54,472 bases of DNA from Acidobacteriota bacterium. GTDB taxonomy: Bacteria > Acidobacteriota > Terriglobia > Acidiferrales > UBA7541. Below the pieces are notes generated by a model. That model was not told the DNA's origin, ran no database searches, and saw only the letters and a program-made list of their open reading frames with translations. The position numbers and the translations under genes are program-made. This document shows, piece by piece, positions 32,484-41,058 of this stretch (positions are counted from its first letter, which is position 1; each line of letters opens with the position of its first letter). The stretch lies in the NCBI GenBank assembly GCA_003223295.1, contig QHYM01000136.1, positions 1 to 54,472 of the forward strand, written 5' to 3'.

Positions 32484-34604
32484 TTACGGCTTGGCGTCGG
32501 AGGCGCTGGATTTCTGCGCCACCCGATGTTTCGATTGCGAAAGCTTCTTTTCGAGTTCCGCCACTTTGTCGGTTTCCAGGTCCGCCGGAAGCGACTTGCG
32601 CCATTCAAGCAGGGACTTTTCCCACTCTGCGGCAGCCAAATCTGCGCGCCCGCGCTTGGCGTAAACGTCGCCCAGGTGCGAGTGAATCGTGGGATCATGG
32701 CTTTCGCGTCCAACCGCCTTGCGCAGCATGGCTTCCGCGTCTGCCGTTTTATTTTCCTTGAAATAAATCCATCCGAGGCTGTCCAGGTATCCGCCGTTAA
32801 AAGGCTCTTCCTTCAGCGCCCGCTCGACCAGCGACTGCGCTTCATCGAGGCGGATTCCCAAGTCCCCCAGCATGTAGCCGTAATAATTCAGCACCGGCGC
32901 GTTCTTGGGATTCACGGCCAGTACTTTCTTGAACTGCTCCTCGGCCTTGTCGTAAAACTTCTGCCGCTCATAAATAGCACCGAGCAGGAACCATACCATT
33001 TCATTGTCGCGCGGCTGCCCCGGCAGAACTTCCGCTGCGTGCGCGGATTCCTCGGCTTCCTTGTAACGGCGCCCACGTTCGTAAACTTGCGCAATGTTCA
33101 GGAGCGTCTCGCGGTCGTTGGTGTCCCCATGCAAGTGCGCCCGCAGGATTTTGACGGCATCGTCGGTCTGGCCGTTCTCCCCGATCAGCAAGGCGTAGCT
33201 CGTGCGAATTCCCGGGTCTGCCGGGTACTTGGCCATCGCCTCTTTGCCGGTTTGTAGCGCTTTCTGCAAGTCTTTGGCCGCGCGGTAGGTGTCCATAATC
33301 ATCATGCGCGCGCGCCGGTCTTCCTCGTCGCCCAGGTGCCCCAGCTCTTCAAACGTGTAAATCGCCGCCTGATAATTCTGCACTTCGCGGTAAAGCTGCC
33401 CTAGCTGCTGATATAGAATCGACAGTGATCTCCGCCGCGAAGGCATCGTCGCCGACTGTCCCTTGATCCCCATTACCGCATCCGACAGCACGCGAATCGC
33501 ATCTTCGTAACGTCCCTGCGACTCGTACAGCATGCCTTCGTTGTACATGACCTCGAGGCTGCCCGGCGCATATTGGCGCGCCTTCACCAGGTTTTCTTCC
33601 GCCTTGTCGAGTTGATGCAGCTCCCGGTAAATCTGCGCGATTCGCAGGTACACATCCGAATCGTCTGGCATCAGGTCCGAAAGCTTTTGATAGACGGCCA
33701 ACGCTTCGCGATATTTCTCTTCGGCCAGCAGGGTTTGCCCGAGGCCGCGTTGATGGCTCAGCTCGGAAGGGTCAGCCTCCGCTGCCTTTCGATAAGCTGC
33801 TTCTGCTTTCGCCAGTTCGTGCGCTTGGCTATAGGCATCTCCGAGCAGGTCCAGCAATACCGGCGTCGGCGAATGCGCGGTAATCCCTTCGAGCAGCTCC
33901 ACCGCCTCCGCGGACTTTCCCTCATCCATCAAGAGTTGTGTCAGCTGCTCCACCGCCTGCTCGTTGTCTGGATCGGTTTTCAGGATGGCGCGCAAAACCT
34001 GCCCGCTCTTGTCGTGCTCGTTCTTCAGGCGGTAGAGCCGCGCCAACCACAGCGCGGATTCCGCATCCGTGGGATCGAGCCGGTTGATTTCGCGGAATTG
34101 CTCAATGGCCTTGTTCGCCGTCTCGGATTGACCGCTCCCGGCGTTCACGTCTCCCAGGCTTCGCAGATAAATTCTTCCCAGAAGCCGCCGCGACTGCACA
34201 TCGTTCGGATCGCGCTTCAGGATTTCTTTCGCTTCGCTTTCCGCTTCCTTGGTTCGCTGGGCCTTCCAGTACATTTCCGCAAGCCGCTCGCCAATCACCG
34301 GCGACTTCGGGTCCAGCGCGTAGGCCTTTTTGTACGCCTCGATGGCTTTCGTGGCGTAGTCCGCGTTGCTCGAAGCCTCATACTGCTGCTCGTAAATGTG
34401 GCCCATCGTGTAGTTGTAATAGGCTTCCGCGCGCGCGGAATCTTTTTCGGAGCTGCCTTGCTTAGGTGCGGCGAAGGGGTCCTTTGCCGCGGCAGGAGCC
34501 TGGCTCTTTTTTTCGGCGGGAGGATTCTCCGGCGTCTGCGCCATGCCGGACATGCCGGCAAAGCCCATGGTGATGGCGAGAAGGGTTATCCGTTGAAATT
34601 TCAT
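32484..34604 (-). CDS. Exported multi-TPR protein
   Basis: 706 residues from the ATG at 34604. A signal peptide (about 1-24, ending SGMAQT) and an Ala/Pro/Lys-rich linker precede at least twelve tetratricopeptide repeats, for example YRKAAEADPSELSHQRGLGQ, AVYQKLSDLMPDDSDVYLRI and EEQFKKVLAVNPKNAPVLNY. Such solenoids scaffold protein complexes. Tight spacing to ispE suggests one transcript, but the partner is unknown. Confidence 0.9.
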   Translation of the reverse strand: MKFQRITLLAITMGFAGMSGMAQTPENPPAEKKSQAPAAAKDPFAAPKQGSSEKDSARAEAYYNYTMGHIYEQQYEASSNADYATKAIEAYKKAYALDPKSPVIGERLAEMYWKAQRTKEAESEAKEILKRDPNDVQSRRLLGRIYLRSLGDVNAGSGQSETANKAIEQFREINRLDPTDAESALWLARLYRLKNEHDKSGQVLRAILKTDPDNEQAVEQLTQLLMDEGKSAEAVELLEGITAHSPTPVLLDLLGDAYSQAHELAKAEAAYRKAAEADPSELSHQRGLGQTLLAEEKYREALAVYQKLSDLMPDDSDVYLRIAQIYRELHQLDKAEENLVKARQYAPGSLEVMYNEGMLYESQGRYEDAIRVLSDAVMGIKGQSATMPSRRRSLSILYQQLGQLYREVQNYQAAIYTFEELGHLGDEEDRRARMMIMDTYRAAKDLQKALQTGKEAMAKYPADPGIRTSYALLIGENGQTDDAVKILRAHLHGDTNDRETLLNIAQVYERGRRYKEAEESAHAAEVLPGQPRDNEMVWFLLGAIYERQKFYDKAEEQFKKVLAVNPKNAPVLNYYGYMLGDLGIRLDEAQSLVERALKEEPFNGGYLDSLGWIYFKENKTADAEAMLRKAVGRESHDPTIHSHLGDVYAKRGRADLAAAEWEKSLLEWRKSLPADLETDKVAELEKKLSQSKHRVAQKSSASDAKP

Positions 34605-34739
34605 GATTGTCCCAGAACTTAAAAGTATCCCATGCGGCTGAAACGTGGTCAAAAGCGATTCCATGGCGTTTCCAGAGCTTGGGCACCCCCACAGTTTAGG
34701 ATGCAGTGGGGGCAAGAAACGTTGGGAGCGGTGAGCGGC

Positions 34740-34768
34740 TTGACATGCTTCCATATTTCTGCAATCAT
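34740..34768 (+). promoter_or_regulatory. Candidate arsR promoter/operator
   Basis: TTGACA at 34740-34745 and AATCAT at 34763-34768 are separated by 17 bases. The expected transcription start then falls at or beside the arsR ATG (34775), so the message may be leaderless. A dyad (ATGCTTC at 34745-34751 and GAAGTAT at 34770-34776) brackets the -10 region and is a plausible ArsR operator. Confidence 0.5.
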
Positions 34769-34774
34769 CGAAGT

Positions 34775-35119
34775 ATGCGCAAGCCCGATCCGCTCGTCGT
34801 CACCCGTTCCGCCGACCGCTTCTCCGCCCTTGGTGCGGAGCCCCGTCTGCAAATTCTCCGCCTTCTTCTCGCCGCCCATCCAAATGGCATGGTCGCTGGT
34901 GAAGTCCAGGAGGAACTCGGCATCCCTGCCTCTACCCTGTCCCACCACCTGGAAAAACTGAAGCAAGTGGGTCTCATCAACGTCCGCCGCGAGAGCACCT
35001 ATCTTTGGTATTCCGCGGACACCGACGCATTGCGCGAAGTCCTGAACTTTCTCTATGAAGAATGCTGCACGCGCTCTCGCGCCGTGCCGGCCGAGTCCGT
35101 CATCCAAATTTCAAAGTGA
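34775..35119 (+). CDS. arsR: ArsR/SmtB-family repressor
   Basis: 114 residues from the ATG at 34775. A winged HTH with FSALGAEPRLQILRLLLAAH, IPASTLSHHLEKLKQVGLIN and the wing RRESTYLWYSA. A Cys pair lies in the C-terminal helix (EECCTRSR), where some ArsR branches bind As(III). It is followed after seven bases by arsM, supporting arsenite-responsive repression. Confidence 0.9.
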   Translation: MRKPDPLVVTRSADRFSALGAEPRLQILRLLLAAHPNGMVAGEVQEELGIPASTLSHHLEKLKQVGLINVRRESTYLWYSADTDALREVLNFLYEECCTRSRAVPAESVIQISK

Positions 35120-35126
35120 GGAGCCC

Positions 35127-35978
35127 ATGAGCGAACCCAATATCCAGGAAGCGGCGAAGCAGAAATACGGCGAGGCCGCCAAACGCGCCGCGAGCGGGGG
35201 CACCGCTTGCTGCGGCGGAGGCGCGTCGCTCAGCGGCTGCGACCCCATCACCAAAGACCTTTACAGCGACGCGGAAAAGGGCGCCCTGCCCGAAAAAGCT
35301 GTGGCCGCTTCGCTCGGCTGTGGCAATCCCACGGCCCTCGCTAAGCTCCAGCCCGGCGAAGTGGTGCTCGACCTTGGCTCCGGCGGCGGCGTTGACGTCA
35401 TCCTTTCGGCCAAACGCGTCGGGCCCACGGGCAAAGCTTATGGCCTGGACATGACCGACGAAATGCTGGCCTTGGCCCGGGAGAATCAGAAAAAGGCCGG
35501 CGTCACGAACGTCGAGTTTCTGAAAGGCGCCATTGAAAACGTTCCTCTGCCTGATAACACCGTCGACGTCATTATCTCCAATTGCGTCATCAATCTTTCT
35601 GGCGACAAGGACCGCGTCCTTGCCGAAGCGTTTCGCGTTCTCAAGCCCGGCGGACGCTTCGCGGTATCCGATGTTGTCGTTCGCGGCGACGTTCCCGCGG
35701 ATATTCGCAAGAGTATGGAACTCTGGGTCGGCTGCATCGCGGGCGCACTGGAAGAAAATGAATATCGCGAAAAACTTGCCCTGGCCGGGTTTGAATCCAT
35801 CGAGGTGGAAGCCACTCGCGTTTACCGGGTCGACGAGGCCCGCGAATTCCTCGAAGCCGCCGGCCTCGATCCCGAAACGGTTGGCCCACAGATCGACGGC
35901 AAATTCATCAGCGCCTTCGTGCGCGCAGTGAAGCCAGCAGCAAAGTCCATCTGCTGCGGACCAACTTGCTGCCCGTGA
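35127..35978 (+). CDS. arsM: Arsenite S-adenosylmethionine methyltransferase
   Basis: 283 residues from the ATG at 35127 with GAGGAGC upstream. SAM motif I is [20 protein letters not shown]. The three arsenic-binding cysteines of the family correspond to Cys65 (SLGCGNP), Cys153 (SNCVINLS) and Cys203 (WVGCIAGAL). Additional Cys clusters occur at the N terminus (ACCGGG) and the very C terminus (ICCGPTCCP). It converts As(III) to methylated, partly volatile species in the cytoplasm. Confidence 0.95.
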   Translation: MSEPNIQEAAKQKYGEAAKRAASGGTACCGGGASLSGCDPITKDLYSDAEKGALPEKAVAASLGCGNPTALAKLQPGEVVLDLGSGGGVDVILSAKRVGPTGKAYGLDMTDEMLALARENQKKAGVTNVEFLKGAIENVPLPDNTVDVIISNCVINLSGDKDRVLAEAFRVLKPGGRFAVSDVVVRGDVPADIRKSMELWVGCIAGALEENEYREKLALAGFESIEVEATRVYRVDEAREFLEAAGLDPETVGPQIDGKFISAFVRAVKPAAKSICCGPTCCP

Positions 35979-35990
35979 ATCTTCGGGGGA

Positions 35991-36008
35991 ACAGACATTC
36001 TTGTCTGT
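35991..36008. repeat. GACAGACA hairpin between arsM and arsC
   Basis: Stem ACAGACA/TGTCTGT with loop TTCT. Same family as the pair at 30434-30496. Confidence 0.65.
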
Positions 36009-36045
36009 CTCGTGCTTGGCCGACTGCGCATAATAGGGATTGGGC

Positions 36046-36480
36046 ATGACTCATCGCGTTCTCATCCTATGCACTGGCAATTGCGTGCGCAGCCAAATGG
36101 CCGAGGGCCTGCTCCGCAAGCTTGGCGGCAGCGGCTACGAAGTGCACAGCGCCGGCAGCAAGCCCAACGGCTGGGTCAGTCCACTCGCCATCGAGGCCAT
36201 GGCTAAGATCGGCATTGACATCTCCGCGCATCGTTCCAAGTCCGTTTCTGAATTCGAGGGGCAGCGCTACGACACGGTTATCACCGTTTGCGATTCCGCC
36301 GCGGAACTCTGCCCCGTTTTTCCCGGCGCTCCCCAGCGCATCCACTGGAGCATCTGGGATCCCGGCGAGGCTACCGGCTCGCACGAAGAAAAACTCGCTG
36401 CGTTCTGCCGCGTCCGCGACGACCTGGCGTCCCGCCTCCGTCAATTTCTCTCGTCTCGCGCCAAATCTCAAAACTTCTGA
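36046..36480 (+). CDS. arsC: Arsenate reductase, LMW phosphatase fold
   Basis: 144 residues from the ATG at 36046. The P-loop is Cys9-TGNCV-Arg15 (CX5R), and the redox pair Cys82 and Cys89 lies in VCDSAAELCP, as in thioredoxin-linked ArsC. The loop is unusual: Cys-Val replace the Ser-Cys of the Bacillus enzyme, so the second P-loop Cys is shifted by one. It reduces As(V) to As(III), the substrate of ArsM. No arsenite pump gene is present in the cluster. Confidence 0.92.
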   Translation: MTHRVLILCTGNCVRSQMAEGLLRKLGGSGYEVHSAGSKPNGWVSPLAIEAMAKIGIDISAHRSKSVSEFEGQRYDTVITVCDSAAELCPVFPGAPQRIHWSIWDPGEATGSHEEKLAAFCRVRDDLASRLRQFLSSRAKSQNF

Positions 36481-36622
36481 GTCACTCGTTCCTATCGAGA
36501 TTGCAAGCGGAGATGGAAAAGATTTCTGGGAAGGTAGGGAGTGCTAGCTTCGGGCTGAGTGGTCTTGCGTTGCTTTGGTTTCCGCAACATCAACTGCGCT
36601 AGAGAGGCTGGGCCCGGGGTCC

Positions 36623-36880
36623 TTAGTGAATCTTGTCGCTCTTAGTATGAATCGCGTCGACTCGCAATAAACCGTGAAATCTCAGGTACTCGGCGAACTT
36701 TCCAAACTTTGCGGCATCGTCAAATTCCAGATGGAAGATCAAACCGTCCTGGCCTTCGAACATGGCCGTCGCGCTTGCCTCAAAAAGATCGGCGATTTTC
36801 TTGCAATCTTCCTTAATCCTCTCCTGCTTGTCCGCCGCCGGCACAGGCATCGTCAAATCGAAATCAATCGTGTTGTCCAT
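36623..36880 (-). CDS. Unknown small protein convergent to arsC
   Basis: 85 residues, soluble, with no family recognised. Two helices with Lys/Glu (KQERIKEDCKKIADLFEASA) precede a strand-rich GLIFHLEFDDAAKFGKFAEYL. The ATG has an AAGGGGGG ribosome site five bases upstream, which supports it being a real gene. Confidence 0.65.
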   Translation of the reverse strand: MDNTIDFDLTMPVPAADKQERIKEDCKKIADLFEASATAMFEGQDGLIFHLEFDDAAKFGKFAEYLRFHGLLRVDAIHTKSDKIH

Positions 36881-37167
36881 TGGCCCCCCTTGGAGACCTC
36901 AATCTCGCACACCAAGGCCGCCGCGGCTAGTTGTCCTGAGGTACAGCCAATTTCCTCCTACAGGCGCGTGCGATTCTTCCTACAGTCGTCCTACAAGCGA
37001 ATTTGCGTCACATCTGAAGGTCCGAAGGACGCATTTCGCCGAGTTCAAATTGCGACGAATCTCCAATGATTATAAACCCCAAACGGAGCTATTTCTCTTG
37101 GTGAGTTCCTTCGAGCTTAACCTAAAGGTTTTTCCGTTTCTGTTGTATAGAAGTGCAGGAGGTTTTC

Positions 37168-37755
37168 ATGCGCTTCAGCCGCTGGTGTCTCCTGTCCGCT
37201 TTTGGGTTCTTGGCTTTTCATTCGAGTGCAGCTTTGGCGCGTCACGGGACAGCCAACGCGTCGCACGCGCAAAGAGAAAATGCCATCCTCGTCGTCACGC
37301 CGGACCAAAAAGCCGTGACGCTTGCTGATTTCGCCTGGCTCTCCGGACGTTGGGAAGGCCAACTCGGCGCTCCCGGCTCCGAAAAGCAATTGAGCGCCGA
37401 ACAGCAGTGGATGCCGCCCAAGAACGGCACCATGCAGGGCTTCTTCCGCCTCACGGACAACGAAAAAACGATCGTCATCGAGCTTTTCACCATCCGCGAA
37501 ACCGCCGCCGGCATCATTTTCTATTTTCGCCATTTCTCGCCGGAGCTGAAGCCCTGGGAAGGAACCGAGGCCTACCATCTGAATCTCACGAAATGGGACG
37601 CCAACGCCTTCCGTTTCGACAATCCGGTGATGAATCAGTTGAAAGACGCCATTCTCACGCGCAATGCCGACGACACTTACACTTCTCACGGCGATATCAC
37701 CGGCGCCGACGGCAAGCCCACGGTCATCGAAGTCACCTACCACCGCGTAAAGTAG
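37168..37755 (+). CDS. Secreted DUF6265-like protein
   Basis: 195 residues from the ATG at 37168, preceded by a strong GCAGGAGG. A signal peptide (about 1-24) is followed by a lipocalin-like beta domain with LADFAWLSGRWEGQ, EQQWMPPKNGTMQGFFRL and DNPVMNQLKDAILTRNADDT, the pattern of DUF6265. Function unknown; ligand binding is possible. The 287 bases upstream contain three TCCTACA units (36956-36993) and no gene. Confidence 0.8.
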   Translation: MRFSRWCLLSAFGFLAFHSSAALARHGTANASHAQRENAILVVTPDQKAVTLADFAWLSGRWEGQLGAPGSEKQLSAEQQWMPPKNGTMQGFFRLTDNEKTIVIELFTIRETAAGIIFYFRHFSPELKPWEGTEAYHLNLTKWDANAFRFDNPVMNQLKDAILTRNADDTYTSHGDITGADGKPTVIEVTYHRVK

Positions 37756-37782
37756 GCCGGAATGGTCTGCCGTGCCGCGATC

Positions 37783-38019
37783 TTAATCGTCGCGACGGTG
37801 CACTTTAACGTGTTGGTGATCCGCCACCGGATCTAGCAGCCGCAGAATGTGCTCGCCCGCTTGCGCGTCAAACCGGTACAGCAGCACGGCGTCTGCGGCG
37901 CGTTCCTCGCGCGCCAGTTCCAGCTCCGGGTTGTCCACAATCAAGTCTCCATTACTTCGGATGCGCAATTCCTCGCCGACCTGCAAAACGATCTTTGTGC
38001 CTGCGCTTGGTGCTGCCAT
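37783..38019 (-). CDS. Unknown small protein
   Basis: 78 residues with no family recognised. The sequence looks all-beta (KIVLQVGEELRIRSNGDLIV) and ends in a charged LDPVADHQHVKVHRRDD. The ATG has GAGGAGGAATC directly upstream, an ideal ribosome site, so it is likely real. Confidence 0.65.
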   Translation of the reverse strand: MAAPSAGTKIVLQVGEELRIRSNGDLIVDNPELELAREERAADAVLLYRFDAQAGEHILRLLDPVADHQHVKVHRRDD

Positions 38020-38167
38020 GATTCCTCCTCGCCTGAGCAGTTTCTCTTCTCGTTTGGTCCCTTCCTCAACAACTGTCAGTCATTGATGCACCATCCCGCT
38101 GAAAAGGCGCAAACCCTCTCCGGCCACCTACGGTTCAGATCCGACCGGACGTGGTTTCTCCCTGTGC

Positions 38168-38173
38168 TATGAT
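38168..38173 (+). promoter_or_regulatory. Candidate -10 box for folD-coaE
   Basis: TATGAT, five of six consensus bases, 30 bases before the folD ATG. No convincing -35. Confidence 0.3.
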
Positions 38174-38203
38174 TTTCTTTCGGTTCACGAAAGCGAGCGC
38201 CTG

Positions 38204-39160
38204 ATGACCGCACGCATTCTCGACGGCCTCAAAATCCGGGATCAAATCTTCGCTGAACTGAAAGATGAAGTTCGCGTGCTTACCTCCGCCGGCATCCGTC
38301 CTGGCCTCGCCGCCGTGCTTGTCGGCGAAAACCCCGCTTCCCAGCTCTACGTAAAGAGCAAGATTGCAGCCTGCGAGCAACTTGGCCTCGCGAGTGGCCT
38401 CCTCACGCCTCCCGCGACTGTTACGACGCGAGAACTTCTCGCCGTTGTGGAGGACCTGAATCACGACAACAACGTCGACGGCATCCTGGTCCAGCTTCCT
38501 CTTCCCCAGCAAGTCGACACCAAGCGCATCCTCGAAGCCGTCCATCCAGCCAAGGACGTGGATGGTTTTCATCCCGTCAATTTAGGCCGTCTCGTCAGCG
38601 GCCGTCCCGGCCTAGTGGCCTGCACTCCCGCGGGTTGCATGGAGATTCTCCGCCGCAGCGATATCCCTATCGAAGGCGCAAACGCGGTCGTGCTCGGGCG
38701 CAGCGACATTGTCGGCAAGCCCATGGCGCTTCTGCTCATGCACGCCAACGCCACGATTACCATCTGCCATTCCAAAACGCACGATCTTCCTGAGATCGTC
38801 CGCCGCGCGGACATCGTCGTCGCCGCCATGGGAAAAGCGGGCTTTGTACAAGCGGACTGGATCAAGCCCGGCGCCGCCGTGATCGACGTGGGCACCAACA
38901 CCATCAAGGATCCCGCCGAAGCCGAACGGCTTCTGCGAAATTTTCCGGCGCGGCTTGAAAAATTCCGCGCCAAAGGTTCGGTCCTGGTCGGCGACGTTCA
39001 TCCCGACGCGGTCAACAGAGCCGGCGCGCTGACTCCCGTCCCCGGTGGCGTTGGGCCCATGACCATCACCATGCTCATGAGCAACACCGTCAAGGCTGCG
39101 CGCCTGCGGCGCGCTTCTCCGGAATCATCCGCGACCCAATCAACGGCTACGGCCCGGTGA
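38204..39160 (+). CDS. folD: Methylenetetrahydrofolate dehydrogenase/cyclohydrolase
   Basis: 318 residues. The catalytic Lys lies in SQLYVKSKIAACEQLG; the signatures DGILVQLPLPQ, HPAKDVDGFHPVN, VVLGRSDIVGKPMALLL (NADP loop) and TPVPGGVGPMTITML are complete. It interconverts methylene- and formyl-tetrahydrofolate for one-carbon metabolism. The last 20 residues are a Ser/Thr/Ala tail. The TGA overlaps the GTG start of coaE. Confidence 0.96.
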   Translation: MTARILDGLKIRDQIFAELKDEVRVLTSAGIRPGLAAVLVGENPASQLYVKSKIAACEQLGLASGLLTPPATVTTRELLAVVEDLNHDNNVDGILVQLPLPQQVDTKRILEAVHPAKDVDGFHPVNLGRLVSGRPGLVACTPAGCMEILRRSDIPIEGANAVVLGRSDIVGKPMALLLMHANATITICHSKTHDLPEIVRRADIVVAAMGKAGFVQADWIKPGAAVIDVGTNTIKDPAEAERLLRNFPARLEKFRAKGSVLVGDVHPDAVNRAGALTPVPGGVGPMTITMLMSNTVKAARLRRASPESSATQSTATAR

Positions 39161-39777
39161 CCGGCAGAATGCTGCGACTCGGATTGACCGGCGGAATCGC
39201 CAGCGGCAAGAGCGCTGTAGCGGCAATGCTCCGCGAGCTGGGTTTTTCGGTTCTTGACGCTGATTCGCTCGCTCACAAGCTGATCGAGCCCGGCCAGCCT
39301 GCCTACGAAGAAGTCCTCCGCGAATTTGGTCGTACAATCACCGACGACCAGGGCCGCGTGGACCGCGCCAAGCTGGCCGCGCTGGTTTTCCAAAATCGCG
39401 CGAAGCTTGATCGGCTCAACGCCATCGTGCATCCGCGCGTCGCGGAATTGGTCCTCCGCCAGTTCGATGAATGGCAGCGCAACGGCACGCGCGACGCCGC
39501 GTTTGTCGAAGCCGCGCTGCTCATCGAATCGGGTATCCACAAACATCTCGACGGCGTCGTGGTTGTATGGTGCACGCCTGAGCAACAACTCGAGCGACTC
39601 GGCGCGCGCGGACTCAGTGAAGACGAAGCACGCCGCCGTATCGCCGCGCAAATGCCGGTGGAAGAAAAGCTGCGCCTGGCGACGGAGAAAATCGACTGCT
39701 CCGGCACTCTCGGGCAGACGCGCCAGCAGGTGGAAGCGCTGGCCGCCAAACTCCATCGCAGCAAAGCCGCGCGGTGA
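39157..39777 (+). CDS. coaE: Dephospho-CoA kinase
   Basis: 206 residues starting at GTG 39157 in the GTGA overlap; ATG 39169 is an alternative. P-loop GLTGGIASGKSAV, substrate segment LDADSLAHKLIEPGQ and lid VEAALLIESG are typical. It phosphorylates dephospho-CoA in the last CoA step. Translationally coupled to folD. Confidence 0.95.
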   Translation: MTGRMLRLGLTGGIASGKSAVAAMLRELGFSVLDADSLAHKLIEPGQPAYEEVLREFGRTITDDQGRVDRAKLAALVFQNRAKLDRLNAIVHPRVAELVLRQFDEWQRNGTRDAAFVEAALLIESGIHKHLDGVVVVWCTPEQQLERLGARGLSEDEARRRIAAQMPVEEKLRLATEKIDCSGTLGQTRQQVEALAAKLHRSKAAR

Positions 39778-39837
39778 CCCGCTTCCGCAATTTGCCTATA
39801 CTAGAAGCATCGAATGGGAACAGAAGGGAAATTACCG

Positions 39838-41001
39838 ATGAACGCAGGAAACAGATCGAATCGCGCACGGATCATCATCGCCGCGCTGGTGCTGATTCTT
39901 GGCGCCTTCTGGGCCGGAGCGCGCTTTGGCCCCCGTGACCCGGCTAAAGTCGAAGCCGTGCGGCGCGGTGGCTCTTTCTCCCCCGTTGCGGACCGGGACG
40001 CCGCGCTGACCGAGGACGAATCCATCAACGTACGCATCTACCGCCAAGTCTCTCCAGCCGTGGCCAATATCCTGACTAAGGCGACTGAGTACGATTTCTT
40101 TATGGACCCCATCCCGGTAGAAGGCGCCGGTTCGGGTTTTGTCATCGATCCGCGCGGCTACATTCTCACCAACTACCATGTTGTCGAAGGCGCGCAGTCC
40201 ATTGAAGTTGTCCTGGGCGATCAGTCCCGTCACCCGGCGAAATACATCGGGGCCGATCAGCGCAATGACGTTGCGCTCATCAAAATCGAACCCAAAGGAA
40301 GGCAACTCACCACTTTGAAACTCGCAGATTCCGGTGCGATCCAGGTTGGGCAGAAGGTTCTCGCGATCGGAAATCCGTTCGGCTTCCAGTCTACGCTCAC
40401 GACGGGGGTGGTTAGCGCCGTCGGCCGCACCGTTCAGACCAGCCAGACCACGTTCATCGAAGAAGCGATTCAAACCGACGCGGCCATCAATCGAGGCAAT
40501 TCCGGCGGTCCGCTCATCAATTCGCATGGCGAAGTGATTGGAATTAATTCTGCAATTTACACGCCTACGGGCACCACCGCGGGGATTGGTTTCGCGATTC
40601 CAATCAACACAGCAAAGAGAATCGCCGACGATCTCATCACTTCTGGCCGTGTGCATCAGGCTTTTCTGGGCGTGCAAACGCTGGCTCTCGCAGGTGGACT
40701 TGCGGAAGCGCTGGATTTGCCGGTTCAGGAGGGCCTACTGGTCGAGGTTGCGACTAAAGGCGGTCCGGCAGCTGCGGCTGGTGTCCGTGGCGGGGATCGC
40801 GTCGTTCAGGCCGGCATGCGCCGTTTTTATGTCGGTGGCGATGTCATCGTGGCCATTGACGGCCAGAAAGTCGCAAATCAGTTCGACGTTAACCTGGTCC
40901 TTAATCATCACCGTCCGGGCGATACGGTCGATGTGACCGTGTATCGCGGCGGAAAGAAAATGGACATTGCCGTCAAGCTGGGTGAACGAACTGGCAATTG
41001 A
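39838..41001 (+). CDS. HtrA/DegP-type serine protease with PDZ domain
   Basis: 387 residues from the ATG at 39838, which has AGAAGGGA upstream; ATG 39814 is an alternative close to a TATACT box (39797-39802). One N-terminal anchor helix (about 11-29) is followed by a trypsin-like domain with His114 (TNYHVVEG), Asp144 (RNDVALIK) and Ser222 (NRGNSGGPL), then a single PDZ domain (about 280-385). It would degrade or refold misfolded proteins in the periplasm, tethered to the inner membrane, as DegS-like proteins do. Confidence 0.93.
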   Translation: MNAGNRSNRARIIIAALVLILGAFWAGARFGPRDPAKVEAVRRGGSFSPVADRDAALTEDESINVRIYRQVSPAVANILTKATEYDFFMDPIPVEGAGSGFVIDPRGYILTNYHVVEGAQSIEVVLGDQSRHPAKYIGADQRNDVALIKIEPKGRQLTTLKLADSGAIQVGQKVLAIGNPFGFQSTLTTGVVSAVGRTVQTSQTTFIEEAIQTDAAINRGNSGGPLINSHGEVIGINSAIYTPTGTTAGIGFAIPINTAKRIADDLITSGRVHQAFLGVQTLALAGGLAEALDLPVQEGLLVEVATKGGPAAAAGVRGGDRVVQAGMRRFYVGGDVIVAIDGQKVANQFDVNLVLNHHRPGDTVDVTVYRGGKKMDIAVKLGERTGN

Positions 41002-41003
41002 AA

Positions 41004-41058
41004 ACAGTCTTCAGTTCTCAGGTCTTAGTTACCGTTTTTCAGTTTGCAGTTTTTGTCC
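41004..41058. repeat. CAGTCTTCAGTTCTCAG-type degenerate repeat
   Basis: A short run of CAGTTCTCAG-like units between the convergent protease and YVTN genes, similar to 18343-18390. Confidence 0.5.
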
